A stretch of DNA of 64,000 bases, taken from Thermococcus sp. LS1. Lineage in GTDB: Archaea > Methanobacteriota_B > Thermococci > Thermococcales > Thermococcaceae. The notes under the pieces were generated by a model. The model worked only from the letters and a program-made list of their open reading frames with translations, was not told the origin of the DNA and ran no database searches. The stretch is from assembly GCF_012027395.1 (NCBI RefSeq), contig NZ_SNUJ01000002.1, positions 434,001-498,000 of the forward strand, written 5' to 3'. Shown here in pieces: positions 16,623 through 24,730 of the stretch; within the stretch, counting starts at the first letter, position 1; each line of letters begins with the position of its first letter. Made by a program: the position numbers and the translations under genes.

Positions 16623-17252
16623 ATGTCTGTTTCTAACAAGACCAAAACGTCTAATATTTTACGGTGTGTTGAAGAGACCTTAAAAACAGCAGAATTAGGC
16701 TTAGATGACTTGATTAATGGACCACCAGAGAGAAAGCTGGCAGGTCTAAGAAATTTAGTTGTTTTTGGTCGTGCAGTCACTAATGTCCTTCAGAAGCTTC
16801 GCTCCGTAGAGCCAGAGTTTGATAGTTGGTATGAAAAATATAGGGAGGAAATGAAGAATGATCCACTAATGAAGTATTTCTATGATCTGCGTTCGAAAAT
16901 ACTCAAAGAAGGGCTATTGGAAACCTCAACCCATGTTTATATAAGAAACTTCCGAGTTCCAGATGATTTGGCTCGCTTTGAACCTTGCCCTCCAAATGCG
17001 GTAGGATTCTTTATTGGAGACCATCTTGGTGGTAGTGGGTGGGAAATTCAATTTCCAGATGGTTCCGTAGAAAAATATTACGTTGAACTCCCAATTGACA
17101 TAGGATCTGTAAGTTTGCATTTTCCAGATCCGCCCAAATATCATTTGGGGAAGGAACTAGAAGATACTTCAATTTCTAACCTGGCTAGATTGTATATTGA
17201 TTATCTTCGCAAACTAGTGGCTGATGCAAAAGAAAGATTTGGGTCCCAATAA
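16623..17252 (+). CDS. Unrecognised 209-residue protein with RNLVVFGR motif
   Basis: The N-terminal half is helical with RNLVVFGRAVTNVLQKLRSV and FDSWYEKYREEMKNDPLMKY, a pattern I have the impression of having seen in bacterial unknowns but cannot name. The C-terminal half is beta-rich (VGFFIGDHLGGSGWEIQFPD). It follows the DUF4145 gene by 19 bases and shares its AT-rich composition, so the two were probably acquired and act together. Function unknown. Confidence 0.7.
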   Translation: MSVSNKTKTSNILRCVEETLKTAELGLDDLINGPPERKLAGLRNLVVFGRAVTNVLQKLRSVEPEFDSWYEKYREEMKNDPLMKYFYDLRSKILKEGLLETSTHVYIRNFRVPDDLARFEPCPPNAVGFFIGDHLGGSGWEIQFPDGSVEKYYVELPIDIGSVSLHFPDPPKYHLGKELEDTSISNLARLYIDYLRKLVADAKERFGSQ

Positions 17253-17304
17253 GCTCAGGAACTTTTTATAGATTAAGTTGGGGGTTAAGATTAGGAGTGA
17301 AAAG

Positions 17305-17334
17305 ATGCCACCAAGAAGTTGGAGGCTGTCATAA
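17305..17334 (+). other. Possible 9-codon leader frame overlapping the next start (TAATG)
   Basis: AGGAGTGAAAAG precedes ATG 17305; the frame encodes MPPRSWRLS and its TAA overlaps the ATG of the next gene. This may couple translation of the membrane protein that follows, or be chance. Confidence 0.3.
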
Positions 17335-17615
17335 TGGAGGAACTAAGTAGTAATGTTATATGCAGGTTTCTTCTCTTGTTTTCGGCTCCCATATTCTCAA
17401 AGGAATATATAATTCAAAACCTCAGAAAAAAGTTCTGGATTAGATCTTCACTTTTTTCATTTTTTCTGGCAATATTCGTATTAATCGACAATTACATAGT
17501 AAATAAACGAGTGTTTGACATCAAGCAAGTATCAAAAATAGGTAGCCATGAGAACATTTTTGTAATCCTTATTATCTACTCAATTATAGCTCTTGTCATC
17601 AATATGGTTAAGTAA
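17334..17615 (+). CDS. Small two-helix membrane protein of the cargo operon
   Basis: 93 residues from ATG 17334, preceded by TTGGAGG. Two hydrophobic segments are visible: SLFSFFLAIFVLIDNYIV and ENIFVILIIYSIIALVI. A basic stretch (NLRKKFWIR) precedes the first. The gene is AT-rich like its two predecessors and could be the membrane-acting part of the module. Function unknown. Confidence 0.6.
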   Translation: MEELSSNVICRFLLLFSAPIFSKEYIIQNLRKKFWIRSSLFSFFLAIFVLIDNYIVNKRVFDIKQVSKIGSHENIFVILIIYSIIALVINMVK

Positions 17616-17701
17616 GCTAAAGAATGATGGGTATTCTTAGTCGAGTAACAGATTTCTGTACTTGGGCTCTGTAGGACTATTGAATTTTCCTGAGGCTCAT
17701 T

Positions 17702-17890
17702 CTACTCTTTGAACATCAATATCAAGATCGCTGCCCCGAGCCCTAAAACTATCGCAGCTAAGAGCATAAGCCCGGTATTCCCAAATATGAACCATCCCAC
17801 TGGTGAGCTGTTACCCCCAATCCAAATGAACAAGAATGCCAGGAATACCATGGCAAGCAGCACAAGGAGGCCTTCAGCTCGATCGGTCAT
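17702..17890 (-). CDS. 62-residue two-helix membrane protein
   Basis: ATG 17890 follows GGAGGTGA at good spacing. The sequence is MTDRAEGLLVLLAMVFLAFL then WIGGNSSPVGWFIFGN and a second helix ending ILILMFKE. It lies between the two plus-strand operons on the opposite strand. Function unknown. Confidence 0.65.
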   Translation of the reverse strand: MTDRAEGLLVLLAMVFLAFLFIWIGGNSSPVGWFIFGNTGLMLLAAIVLGLGAAILILMFKE

Positions 17891-17930
17891 ATCTTCACCT
17901 CCATAATGCTGTTCACAAATAAAAGAAAAT

Positions 17931-18059
17931 TCAATGGAGGGCCACGAGCAGGCCCGCCAAAAAAGATATAAGTATGTAGACCACCAGACTTCTAGTGGGG
18001 GGAGTTCCAACTTCGATGTATAGGATCCGTAGTTCTTTCGTTTTATCACCTCCGGTCAT
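17931..18059 (-). CDS. 42-residue single-helix membrane protein (too short for usual callers)
   Basis: ATG 18059 to TGA 17931. Sequence starts MTGGDKTKELRILYIEVGTP and ends in one hydrophobic helix (SLVVYILISFLAGLLVALH). It precedes the 62-residue gene by 40 bases in the same direction. The ribosome site is weak and lies inside the frame, so the exact start is unsure. Confidence 0.45.
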   Translation of the reverse strand: MTGGDKTKELRILYIEVGTPPTRSLVVYILISFLAGLLVALH

Positions 18060-18279
18060 TTTTTCAACCTTATCCGTAGTTCACCCCCCTACAAATACCT
18101 TATCCTGGCAGCATCTGCCGGAGTGACGAATTTGCGCTTCTAACTTTGCCTGTGGGATAATCGGGTAGAAAAGGGAAATGTCGGACAAGTTATCCAATTA
18201 TTAAGGTCAGGGCCCTTTTGCTTGAATTTTGCATCACTGCGTTTTATTCGAGCCTTTCGATTGTTTTCCTGCGGACAAA
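18060..18279. other. 220 bases without a recognisable gene
   Basis: Non-coding spacer between the minus-strand small genes and promoter block 2. It contains two copies of GAACTACGGAT-like sequence on the minus strand (near 18025 and 18082) but no convincing hairpin or frame. Confidence 0.5.
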
Positions 18280-18326
18280 AGCCGAAACTTTCTTATATGT
18301 GGTTGTAATAATCCTAGTAAGAAATC
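18280..18326 (+). promoter_or_regulatory. Promoter/operator block 2, twin of 14599-14647
   Basis: Shares AGCCGAAACTTTCTTATA exactly with block 1, then GTAATAAT and GTAAGAAAT at near-equal spacing. The following leader GGGGTGATACCC-ATG also matches block 1's GGTGATGCTC-ATG. Both plus-strand operons are therefore probably read by the same regulator. Confidence 0.75.
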
Positions 18327-18341
18327 ATAGGGGTGATACCC

Positions 18342-18488
18342 ATGCCGGATGAGAAAAAGCTGACGTTTAGTGATGGATTCCGATTTGGGCTTGGGTTTTT
18401 TACGGCAGGAGTAGTGTTCTACATTATAATTCTGATAATAACAATGCTAGTCATTGGCGCCATGATGGGCGTAGAAGCTTTGCACTAA
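18342..18488 (+). CDS. 48-residue single-helix membrane protein
   Basis: ATG 18342 follows GGGGTGATACCC. The protein has a charged N-terminus (MPDEKKLTFSDGFRFGLG) and one long hydrophobic segment (VVFYIIILIITMLVIGAMM). First gene of the second plus-strand operon, directly behind promoter block 2. Function unknown. Confidence 0.65.
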   Translation: MPDEKKLTFSDGFRFGLGFFTAGVVFYIIILIITMLVIGAMMGVEALH

Positions 18489-18579
18489 AAATCCTTGGAA
18501 TTAATGCCTCAGGCACTATTCCTTTTTGTTTTAGCAATCTCGGCAATCGGAAGAAATTAACTTGGTGGAGGTGGTGGCG

Positions 18580-19203
18580 ATGCCTTTGTTTGGAAAGAAA
18601 GAGGAACTTAAAGAATTGCCAAGACATATTGAACCTACTGAGAAAGTGGTTGCTAAAAAGGTGTACTTGATTCCTGACGAACCGACGGTCCAAGTCTACG
18701 GAATGGAGGAGACAATAAAGTCTCAGTTGCTCGGCAAGGAGGTTGTTGCAGGTACTCTGATTGAGATTGAAACCATGCCCGGTTTGCCTTTTGACGAGAA
18801 GGTTCTCAAGAAGATAGGTGGTGCCCCGAAGGTGCGGTTTAAGGTCTGGAAGGTGAAGCCGGAAAGCAGGGGCATTGTCTCTGAGGAGACCAAGATCATA
18901 ATCGAAGGGCGGATAAGTAAGGTTGACATGGAGGCCTTCATCGATAAGTGCTTGGGTATTCTCATATTGCTCGAAGAAGAAGCTTCCATGCCTGTTGGGT
19001 ATTCTGAGCTCAGGCACTTTGTTAAGGGGGACGTGGATCTCAGAAAGCTGGATATTCAGACCAAGTCGAAGTTGTTAGATTTATTATATGAAATAGAAGA
19101 GAACTGCTTGAAGGCCATTCTGGATCGGAATCAGGGCTATCTTGGCATCAGGGCGCTTGAGTGTGTTCACAAGTTGAGAGGTATCTTGGAAGGAAGGTCT
19201 TAA
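18580..19203 (+). CDS. Unrecognised 207-residue soluble protein
   Basis: ATG 18580 follows GGAGGTGGTGGCG. It begins MPLFGKKEELKELPRHIEPT; the first half is beta-rich (VYLIPDEPTVQVYGMEET and on), the second half helical (MEAFIDKCLGILILLEEEAS). Not recognised. Co-transcribed with the small membrane protein before it and the coiled-coil protein after it. Confidence 0.65.
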   Translation: MPLFGKKEELKELPRHIEPTEKVVAKKVYLIPDEPTVQVYGMEETIKSQLLGKEVVAGTLIEIETMPGLPFDEKVLKKIGGAPKVRFKVWKVKPESRGIVSEETKIIIEGRISKVDMEAFIDKCLGILILLEEEASMPVGYSELRHFVKGDVDLRKLDIQTKSKLLDLLYEIEENCLKAILDRNQGYLGIRALECVHKLRGILEGRS

Positions 19204-19241
19204 TGAAAAGAAGGCGGCTGTCTGTCGTGAGGTGACAGAAA

Positions 19242-19919
19242 TTGGACAATGACAGAAGTATTTGGGCTAAGGTTTTTAGTATTTCATTATTAGTCTTAAC
19301 GGCCCTTTTTGGAGGTTTTGTTCTTAGGAGCTATCTTATATCAGATGTGAACGGTATTCAGTTTGCGGTAGCTATGGCAAATATTTTGGTGGCTATTTTT
19401 GTTGCACTTCAAACAATGGCTACCAGGGAGGCTGTAGAACAAACTTCTGAACAAGTGAAGCTGACACGCCAGACTCTAATAGAAATGAAGAAACAGCGCA
19501 TGAATATTGAGTTCATCAAGAATTCACTCATTGGATACCTTAAGGAAGAGATTATGAGAGAGCTAGTTAATAATTCTAGAGCAAATAGGAACTATAAACC
19601 GTTACATAATAGCCTCTTTTTTGTGAAAACCAATTATCAGAAACGTCACGGTAATCAGACGCTAGCTCCGGATGAGCTTGGGATGATAAACAAGACTGCG
19701 TCGAAAATTGAGAAGTTCCTTGAAAAATGGGGAATCGATATACGAGAGTACAATTCCTTAATTTCAGAATACGAGCAGTTGGAGAGAATAAGAGATACTA
19801 AAAACTCTATGGAAAAGGCCAAAGAAATTAGAGAAAAAAGCCAGGAGCTTTTAGAAAAGGTGAACAGGATATTAGACATGAGCGATGAAGAATTAGAAGA
19901 AGAGCTTCTAAAGCTCTAG
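19242..19919 (+). CDS. Membrane-anchored coiled-coil protein, TTG start
   Basis: 225 residues from TTG 19242, which follows GAGGTGA. Two N-terminal hydrophobic helices (VFSISLLVLTALFGGFVL and FAVAMANILVAIFVALQ) are followed by a long, mostly helical cytosolic part (EQVKLTRQTLIEMKKQR and a C-terminal helix of about 60 residues). Last gene of the second plus-strand operon; it ends at the base next to the stop of the convergent operon. Function unknown. Confidence 0.7.
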   Translation: MDNDRSIWAKVFSISLLVLTALFGGFVLRSYLISDVNGIQFAVAMANILVAIFVALQTMATREAVEQTSEQVKLTRQTLIEMKKQRMNIEFIKNSLIGYLKEEIMRELVNNSRANRNYKPLHNSLFFVKTNYQKRHGNQTLAPDELGMINKTASKIEKFLEKWGIDIREYNSLISEYEQLERIRDTKNSMEKAKEIREKSQELLEKVNRILDMSDEELEEELLKL

Positions 19920-20291
19920 TTACTTATCTCTTTCTTTCAACACCCCTGGAAACATGTCCTCGTTCTCCTCGATGATTCTTTTCAAAAGCACTACGGCCTC
20001 GCGGATATTCTCCTTGACGTCGGGCTGGAACGAGTGCTCTTCCGCCGCCTTCAGCCTCCGAAGCACGAGGAGCATCAGCGCCGAGTTAGTTCTGTCAGTA
20101 ATGGAAATGTAGCGGCGTTTTCCGCCACTCTTCTGCTTTCTCTCCTTCTCGCTGACCTTCACATCCTCAGTCGGGAGAGTATGCTGCGGCTCCACGGCCT
20201 CCTGCTGTTCGAGGATCTCTTTGAACAGGTCCTTCGCTACGACCTTCTGTTCGTCCTGTGGTGGGGCGGTTGGTTCGGCTACCTCGCTCAT
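19920..20291 (-). CDS. Unrecognised 123-residue protein, last of the secretion-like operon
   Basis: ATG 20291 overlaps the previous stop (ATGA). A disordered, Pro/Gln/Glu-rich N-terminal half precedes a basic patch (RKQKSGGKRRYISITDRTNS) and a helical domain of about 50 residues. It might be an RHH- or partner-binding domain; not recognised. Confidence 0.65.
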   Translation of the reverse strand: MSEVAEPTAPPQDEQKVVAKDLFKEILEQQEAVEPQHTLPTEDVKVSEKERKQKSGGKRRYISITDRTNSALMLLVLRRLKAAEEHSFQPDVKENIREAVVLLKRIIEENEDMFPGVLKERDK

Positions 20292-21070
20292 ATATTGAAC
20301 TCCTCCCAAATGTCTTTCTCTCCTCTGCTAAGGATGATTTCTCCACCTTCAGCCACCTTGAAGCGCTCCTCTTTCTTCTTCTGGTTTTTGGTCTTCTCGA
20401 TGAGCTGGTAGCTCTTGACGAACGGGTTAATGTCCAGGGCCGTGTTCACGAGCGAGCCGGTCTTCTTGAGCACGTTATCAACCAGGGCCTCGAGCGTCTG
20501 GCTCTTCTGGTAGATTGCGTAGAAGGCTGCGATCTGCTCCTCGTTCAGCTCTGGAGGCATTGCAAAGTCGCCCCACACTGTGCTCATTATCCTTGAGGTC
20601 TCCACGATTATCGTTGTATCCATGGCCGAGAGTGGGGCGAACTGTGGGAAGGTCCAGAGGAGTTTCTGTTGTGGCCCCCTGCCGAGCACTCTGGCGAGGG
20701 AGAGAAATATCTCATCCAGCCAACTTGGAGGCCGTGGGGTATATGCAATCACGAGCATATTGTTAGGAGCTATCGCAACGCCCTGGACATAGCCGAGGGT
20801 TACGATTTCTTTCACCATGCTGCTGCCGCTTTTGAATTTGTAGTAGACCTTCAGAACTTGGTGGTGGGTTCTCACAAACTTTAGGGACTGGACGGCCTGT
20901 TTCTGCCTCCAGTCCTGGAGGACCGGCTTTTCCTCATGCATCAATTTCTGTTCGGTCTGCTCGGCTTTCTCAAGGACTTTTTCTTGGAGCCCGCTTTGGG
21001 GTTCGGTATAATAATCCCTTCTTGGAAGGCCACCGTCTCTTTTCTTTTTCCTCTTCAACCACTCGAGCAT
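20288..21070 (-). CDS. Unrecognised 260-residue element protein beside the ATPase
   Basis: It begins with a very basic stretch (MLEWLKRKKKRDGGLPRRD), then a helical region and a middle domain with VTLGYVQGVAIAPNNMLVIA. No transmembrane helix is certain. It lies 11 bases behind the ATPase gene, so it may be an ATPase partner of the secretion-like apparatus. I cannot name the family. Confidence 0.65.
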   Translation of the reverse strand: MLEWLKRKKKRDGGLPRRDYYTEPQSGLQEKVLEKAEQTEQKLMHEEKPVLQDWRQKQAVQSLKFVRTHHQVLKVYYKFKSGSSMVKEIVTLGYVQGVAIAPNNMLVIAYTPRPPSWLDEIFLSLARVLGRGPQQKLLWTFPQFAPLSAMDTTIIVETSRIMSTVWGDFAMPPELNEEQIAAFYAIYQKSQTLEALVDNVLKKTGSLVNTALDINPFVKSYQLIEKTKNQKKKEERFKVAEGGEIILSRGEKDIWEEFNI

Positions 21071-21081
21071 CTCAACTCACC

Positions 21082-22494
21082 TCACAGGGTTTGTGAAGGG
21101 CGGAAATGAATCCGCTCGGTGAAGAACTTGTTATAAATGAAATACCCGCGCCCGCGATACTTTCTTTTGAGCTCTTCAACTTCATCGGGCGAAGAGGCTA
21201 CAATACGCTCAAAGCTGACGTCAAAATCTGGAACAACCTTTTTCAGGAGCGCGTAATCGTCAGCTGAAGCGAGGGTCCCGAGGATGGCGATGTGGCTGGC
21301 TCCGTATATGAGTTCGGACGGCAGGCTGTGAAGGTACTGCGTGGCGGCGAGAAAGTTTACCTGGTTGGAACGGCCTTCTCTGAAGAGTTTGGCGGCCATA
21401 GCTTTGCCCCACCGGGAGCGGAGGTAATTCTGGATTTCATCGCCAGCGATGAAGACGGCCGTCTCTTTCTCTTGGACGTACTCGTTCAGGACCCATTCGA
21501 CGACTTTCTTGAAGATGATGTTCTTTGCGCTCTCGGTCAGGTCGGAGTTCTGGCTAAAGTCAATCACGTTGATTTTCGTGTTGTCGAGCTGGTCGAAGAG
21601 GTCTTTTCCTTTGACTTTCAACCACCGAACCTTTTTGAGGCTCTTGGCGACGTTGTAAACGCCCCACAGGCTCGTTGGAGGCTTCTTGTTTTCCACCTCA
21701 AGAAATTCCAGCATTTCATTGTAGATCCTTTTTGCCTCAAAGACTAGATCATCAGGATCCCTTGCCTTCTCCTCATCCCACGCCGACTTTATGATCTGAG
21801 CATAGATTGTGTTGGGGTTGATGTTCACGACCTTAGCAACATCCTCGAAGTCCAAGCGCTCATACCGGATGAATGTTGCAACGACTTCAGTCTCCGGTCC
21901 AGAGTCCAGGGCTATGTGATGAGGATCTCTGGTTGGATTGAAGACGAATCTCCTGATGGGGAAGGCCTGTGGCCGGATACCGAAGAGGCTGAAGAGGGTG
22001 TGCTGCCTATCGTACCTCAGCCAGCCGAGGATGTTCTCCCACCCGAGTGCAAAGTCCCCCATGAGTCCAAGCTGCCCCTCATAGGCTGGAAGCTCAAGCA
22101 TTTGGATATAGAGCTTGAGCTCCATTACTTGGGTCATCCTCGCCCTCAGCCAGCCCTCTCCTCTTTCCCTGACCAGATCGTAGAACGTCTTCTTGACCAG
22201 TTGCGCTTTAGCGCGATCGTACTTGCGCTCGAAGATTATGATAAGTGGAGGTTCCTGATTCCTGCCCCAACGAGTGTTTAGCCAGATCTCTTGTAGGATG
22301 GCTTTCATTGTTGTTGACTTCTGGAAGCCGCTCGGTCCGAGGAAGAGCATGTGGTTAGCATCGTCCTCGTTGATCCTCAGCCAGCGGTCTAGAGTATGGT
22401 TCATGCTTCTAACGCCTCTTCCGAGATAAATCTCGTTTAGGCGCCCTTTTGTTGTTGGTGCCCATGAGGCCAGATTCTTGCCAACGTACTCCAC
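21082..22494 (-). CDS. HerA/VirB4-like secretion or DNA-pumping ATPase
   Basis: 470 residues from GTG 22494 (GAGGGGTTAGC upstream). Walker A is LGPSGFQKST at about residues 52-61; the probable Walker B is AVFIAGDEIQN at about 345-355; a sensor-like LAATQYLHSLP follows near 395. This is the FtsK-HerA/VirB4 arrangement of ATPases that power DNA transfer or secretion. In pT26-2-like elements such an ATPase is part of the conserved core, as I recall. It has its own TATA-like TTATTTTATTTT region just upstream. Confidence 0.85.
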   Translation of the reverse strand: MEYVGKNLASWAPTTKGRLNEIYLGRGVRSMNHTLDRWLRINEDDANHMLFLGPSGFQKSTTMKAILQEIWLNTRWGRNQEPPLIIIFERKYDRAKAQLVKKTFYDLVRERGEGWLRARMTQVMELKLYIQMLELPAYEGQLGLMGDFALGWENILGWLRYDRQHTLFSLFGIRPQAFPIRRFVFNPTRDPHHIALDSGPETEVVATFIRYERLDFEDVAKVVNINPNTIYAQIIKSAWDEEKARDPDDLVFEAKRIYNEMLEFLEVENKKPPTSLWGVYNVAKSLKKVRWLKVKGKDLFDQLDNTKINVIDFSQNSDLTESAKNIIFKKVVEWVLNEYVQEKETAVFIAGDEIQNYLRSRWGKAMAAKLFREGRSNQVNFLAATQYLHSLPSELIYGASHIAILGTLASADDYALLKKVVPDFDVSFERIVASSPDEVEELKRKYRGRGYFIYNKFFTERIHFRPSQTL

Positions 22495-22495
22495 G

Positions 22496-22618
22496 CTAAC
22501 CCCTCCGTTTCTTTACTGAAAATAAAATAACCCCTTTCACACACATAATGTTTTTACACGATTCCTCCCCTGCCGTCGGCCTTTTCCCTCAAAACTCCCG
22601 CCTCCTTCTGTGTTATAG
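22496..22618. promoter_or_regulatory. Spacer with probable promoter of the ATPase sub-operon
   Basis: The only long gap within the right operon (123 bases). On the minus strand GGTTATTTTATTTTC lies about 30-45 bases before the GTG of the ATPase gene, and a GT repeat (TGTGTGTG) sits just ahead of it. Likely an internal promoter. Confidence 0.45.
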
Positions 22619-23413
22619 CTATGTTAACTCCCATCCTCTCTTTTTCTTGTACAGGCCGTATCCAATCAGCCCCACGATGACACCGGCAAATAGAATGCTC
22701 TTCAGCAGTACAGAACCTATGAGGCGCTCTTTCTTTGCCTGCTCAATGTAGTCCTGCTCGCTCCCCTGCGCTGTCTCCTTGAGAAGATTCTGAATCATAG
22801 TCCGATACTCCTCGTTCTGCTGGCTTAGAAACTCATTCTCAGCTTTGAGCTGGTTCACTTTGTTTGTCAGGTTCGCGATCTGCGCTTTGAGCTCGCGGTT
22901 CTCTTTGGTGAGGTTCGTGATTTGGGCCTGGAGGCCCTGCACGTCGGGCTGGCTTGAGAGCTGTTTTTCAAGCTCTGAAACCTGCTGCTTGAGCTTCTTG
23001 TTCTCTGCCGTGAGGCTTTGAACTTCCTTTTTTAGCTCCTCATTCTCGGCCCTCAGGACCGTATTCTCCTGCCGTAGCTGCTCGAGCTCGCTGGAAGAGG
23101 TGATGGAAACGGTGAAGAATTCCTCGCTCTGGATGCTGATGATGCCGTAGCCGTTGAACTCCTTGAAGCTAATACTCAACCCTTGGAACTCGCCGCTCTC
23201 GCCGGCTTTGAGCAGGCCGAGGAGCTGACCGTTCTTCTCTATTATAAGGGCGAGCTCTTTGGTTATGTTGTCCTGGTCAACAGTGAGAGTGAGGTCATTC
23301 ACGTAGATGTGGGAGCCTACGTCGGCCGTTCCGGTCCAGGTGTAGAGGGCCCCAACGAGCCCGCTTAGTCCAATATATATTAGTATGATAAACGGAATTG
23401 TGAACCTCTTCAT
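22619..23413 (-). CDS. Bitopic membrane protein with long external coiled coil
   Basis: 264 residues. An N-terminal helix (FTIPFIILIYIGLSGLVGAL) acts as signal anchor, a beta domain of about 85 residues follows, then about 100 residues of Leu/Glu/Asn heptads (ENTVLRAENEELKKEVQSL and on), and a C-terminal helix (SILFAGVIVGLIGYGLY) with a basic tail. ATG 23413 follows GAGGTGAG. A stalk or spacer of a surface apparatus is the natural reading. Confidence 0.75.
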   Translation of the reverse strand: MKRFTIPFIILIYIGLSGLVGALYTWTGTADVGSHIYVNDLTLTVDQDNITKELALIIEKNGQLLGLLKAGESGEFQGLSISFKEFNGYGIISIQSEEFFTVSITSSSELEQLRQENTVLRAENEELKKEVQSLTAENKKLKQQVSELEKQLSSQPDVQGLQAQITNLTKENRELKAQIANLTNKVNQLKAENEFLSQQNEEYRTMIQNLLKETAQGSEQDYIEQAKKERLIGSVLLKSILFAGVIVGLIGYGLYKKKRGWELT

Positions 23414-23423
23414 CTCGCTCACC

Positions 23424-23909
23424 TCAGTCGAGAAGGCCTTTCATCTTCACCGTGCCTGTCTTTCTGTTTACGTAGGCAAAGCCCGCGAAGATTTCCGTCG
23501 AGCCCTTGTGGATGTAGACTTCGAAGACCCAATACAGGTTGTCGTTCTCCTCCTTTTCCGCGAGGCTCTCTTTTTTCGGCTCGATTTTCATGTCGTACTG
23601 TTTCAGCTTCTGGTTGTAGTCGGCGAGGTAGTTCCTGACGATCTCGTACGCCTGCTCGGCGGTGATTGGGTAGTCCTCCACGTAGGCGCCCTGGAAGACT
23701 GTCAGGTGACCGTCGGCCCACCTCACCGTGTCGTTGGTGAAGATGTAGCCCTCTGCTGGATAGCCGAGCTCGTACAGTCTTTCTTTCAGCGGGTCGTGCT
23801 CGGCAAATGTCGAATAGCTGAAATGGAGCAAAAAAATTATGCTAACTATCGCAAAGAGCCGGAATATCACTTTTGAAAAAGATGGAGAGGCGCGGTAGGT
23901 GGGCATCAT
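23424..23909 (-). CDS. Exported PepSY-like protein
   Basis: 161 residues with an N-terminal hydrophobic helix (VIFRLFAIVSIIFLLHFSY) and a C-terminal ~80 residues of PepSY-like pattern: ITAEQAYEIVRNYLADY followed by YWVFEVYIHKGSTEIF and VNRKTGTV. PepSY domains are small export-associated modules often inhibiting proteases. The ATG follows GAGGTGGGCTGAA. Confidence 0.65.
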   Translation of the reverse strand: MMPTYRASPSFSKVIFRLFAIVSIIFLLHFSYSTFAEHDPLKERLYELGYPAEGYIFTNDTVRWADGHLTVFQGAYVEDYPITAEQAYEIVRNYLADYNQKLKQYDMKIEPKKESLAEKEENDNLYWVFEVYIHKGSTEIFAGFAYVNRKTGTVKMKGLLD

Positions 23910-23920
23910 TTCAGCCCACC

Positions 23921-24730
23921 TCAGCTGGAGCTCTGTTCAGGAACTATAACTGGCCAGGTGGCGCTCGCGTTGGCCTGGATGATGAGCGGAGCCGTCTCGT
24001 TGTAGAGGGTAGCTATGTTGCCGCTCAGGTCCTCGACCTTGAAGTAGAACGCGTAGTAGTTGCCATCGGTGAGGTTGGCTATGGTGACTAGCAGGGTGGT
24101 TGCTTCGACTGGAGTGAAGGTGGTAGTGTTGCTCACGGTGTTGGAAGTTCCGAGGTCGGCCCAATAGACGTAGTACTTTGCAATCTGGTCGTTGTCGGTG
24201 GCGTTGAAGCTGATTGCAAAGGTCAGGGCCGTGCTGTTGTAGTCAATACTGACAGAGTTCAGGGTCGGTGCAGTGGTGTCGGTGACGGTTATGCTCTGCA
24301 CCTCACTCTCGAGGATCTTATCGCCGTCGTAAGTGACCTTGACCTTGTAGTAGACGAGGTCGCCGAACTTTGACGGAATCTCGGCCTTGTAGGTGCCGTT
24401 CTCGGCGGTGGCGTTCAGGGCGGTGTATGTGGCGTTGTTCGGGTCGGCGACGTTGAGCGCGTAGAGGATCTCAACGCTGCTGATGTTGAAGTGCTCGGCG
24501 TTGGTCAGACTGAAGGTCACGAGCACGTGGCCGGTTGCCTGGTCAACAGCCGCCGAAAGGTCGGCTATGGCGAGCTGGTAGGTTTCAGTGGTGCTGGTGT
24601 TGTCGTTCAGGGTGTTGCTCAGGTCAACAAAGCCGCCGCTGCCGAAGCCGCCGTTGTAGGCCCACCAGGCTATGGCCGCGAAGAGCACTATCAGGCCGAT
24701 TGTCACGAGTCTCCTTTCCTTCTTTCTCAA
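23921..24730 (-). CDS. Exported two-domain Ig/FnIII-like protein
   Basis: 269 residues from TTG 24730, which overlaps the previous stop. After a signal anchor (LVTIGLIVLFAAIAWWAYN) there is a Gly/Ser/Thr linker and two beta-sandwich repeats, the second starting at TDTTAPTLNSVSIDYNS, a usual FnIII/Ig-like opening. Many N-x-S/T sequons suggest glycosylation. It probably stands on the cell surface. Confidence 0.7.
   Translation of the reverse strand: MRKKERRLVTIGLIVLFAAIAWWAYNGGFGSGGFVDLSNTLNDNTSTTETYQLAIADLSAAVDQATGHVLVTFSLTNAEHFNISSVEILYALNVADPNNATYTALNATAENGTYKAEIPSKFGDLVYYKVKVTYDGDKILESEVQSITVTDTTAPTLNSVSIDYNSTALTFAISFNATDNDQIAKYYVYWADLGTSNTVSNTTTFTPVEATTLLVTIANLTDGNYYAFYFKVEDLSGNIATLYNETAPLIIQANASATWPVIVPEQSSS

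Noticed and set aside
17965-17978. TATA-like ACTTATATC on the minus strand as promoter of the 62-residue gene
   Set aside because: It is kept only as a possibility because it also lies in the coding frame of the 42-residue protein, where it encodes its membrane helix.
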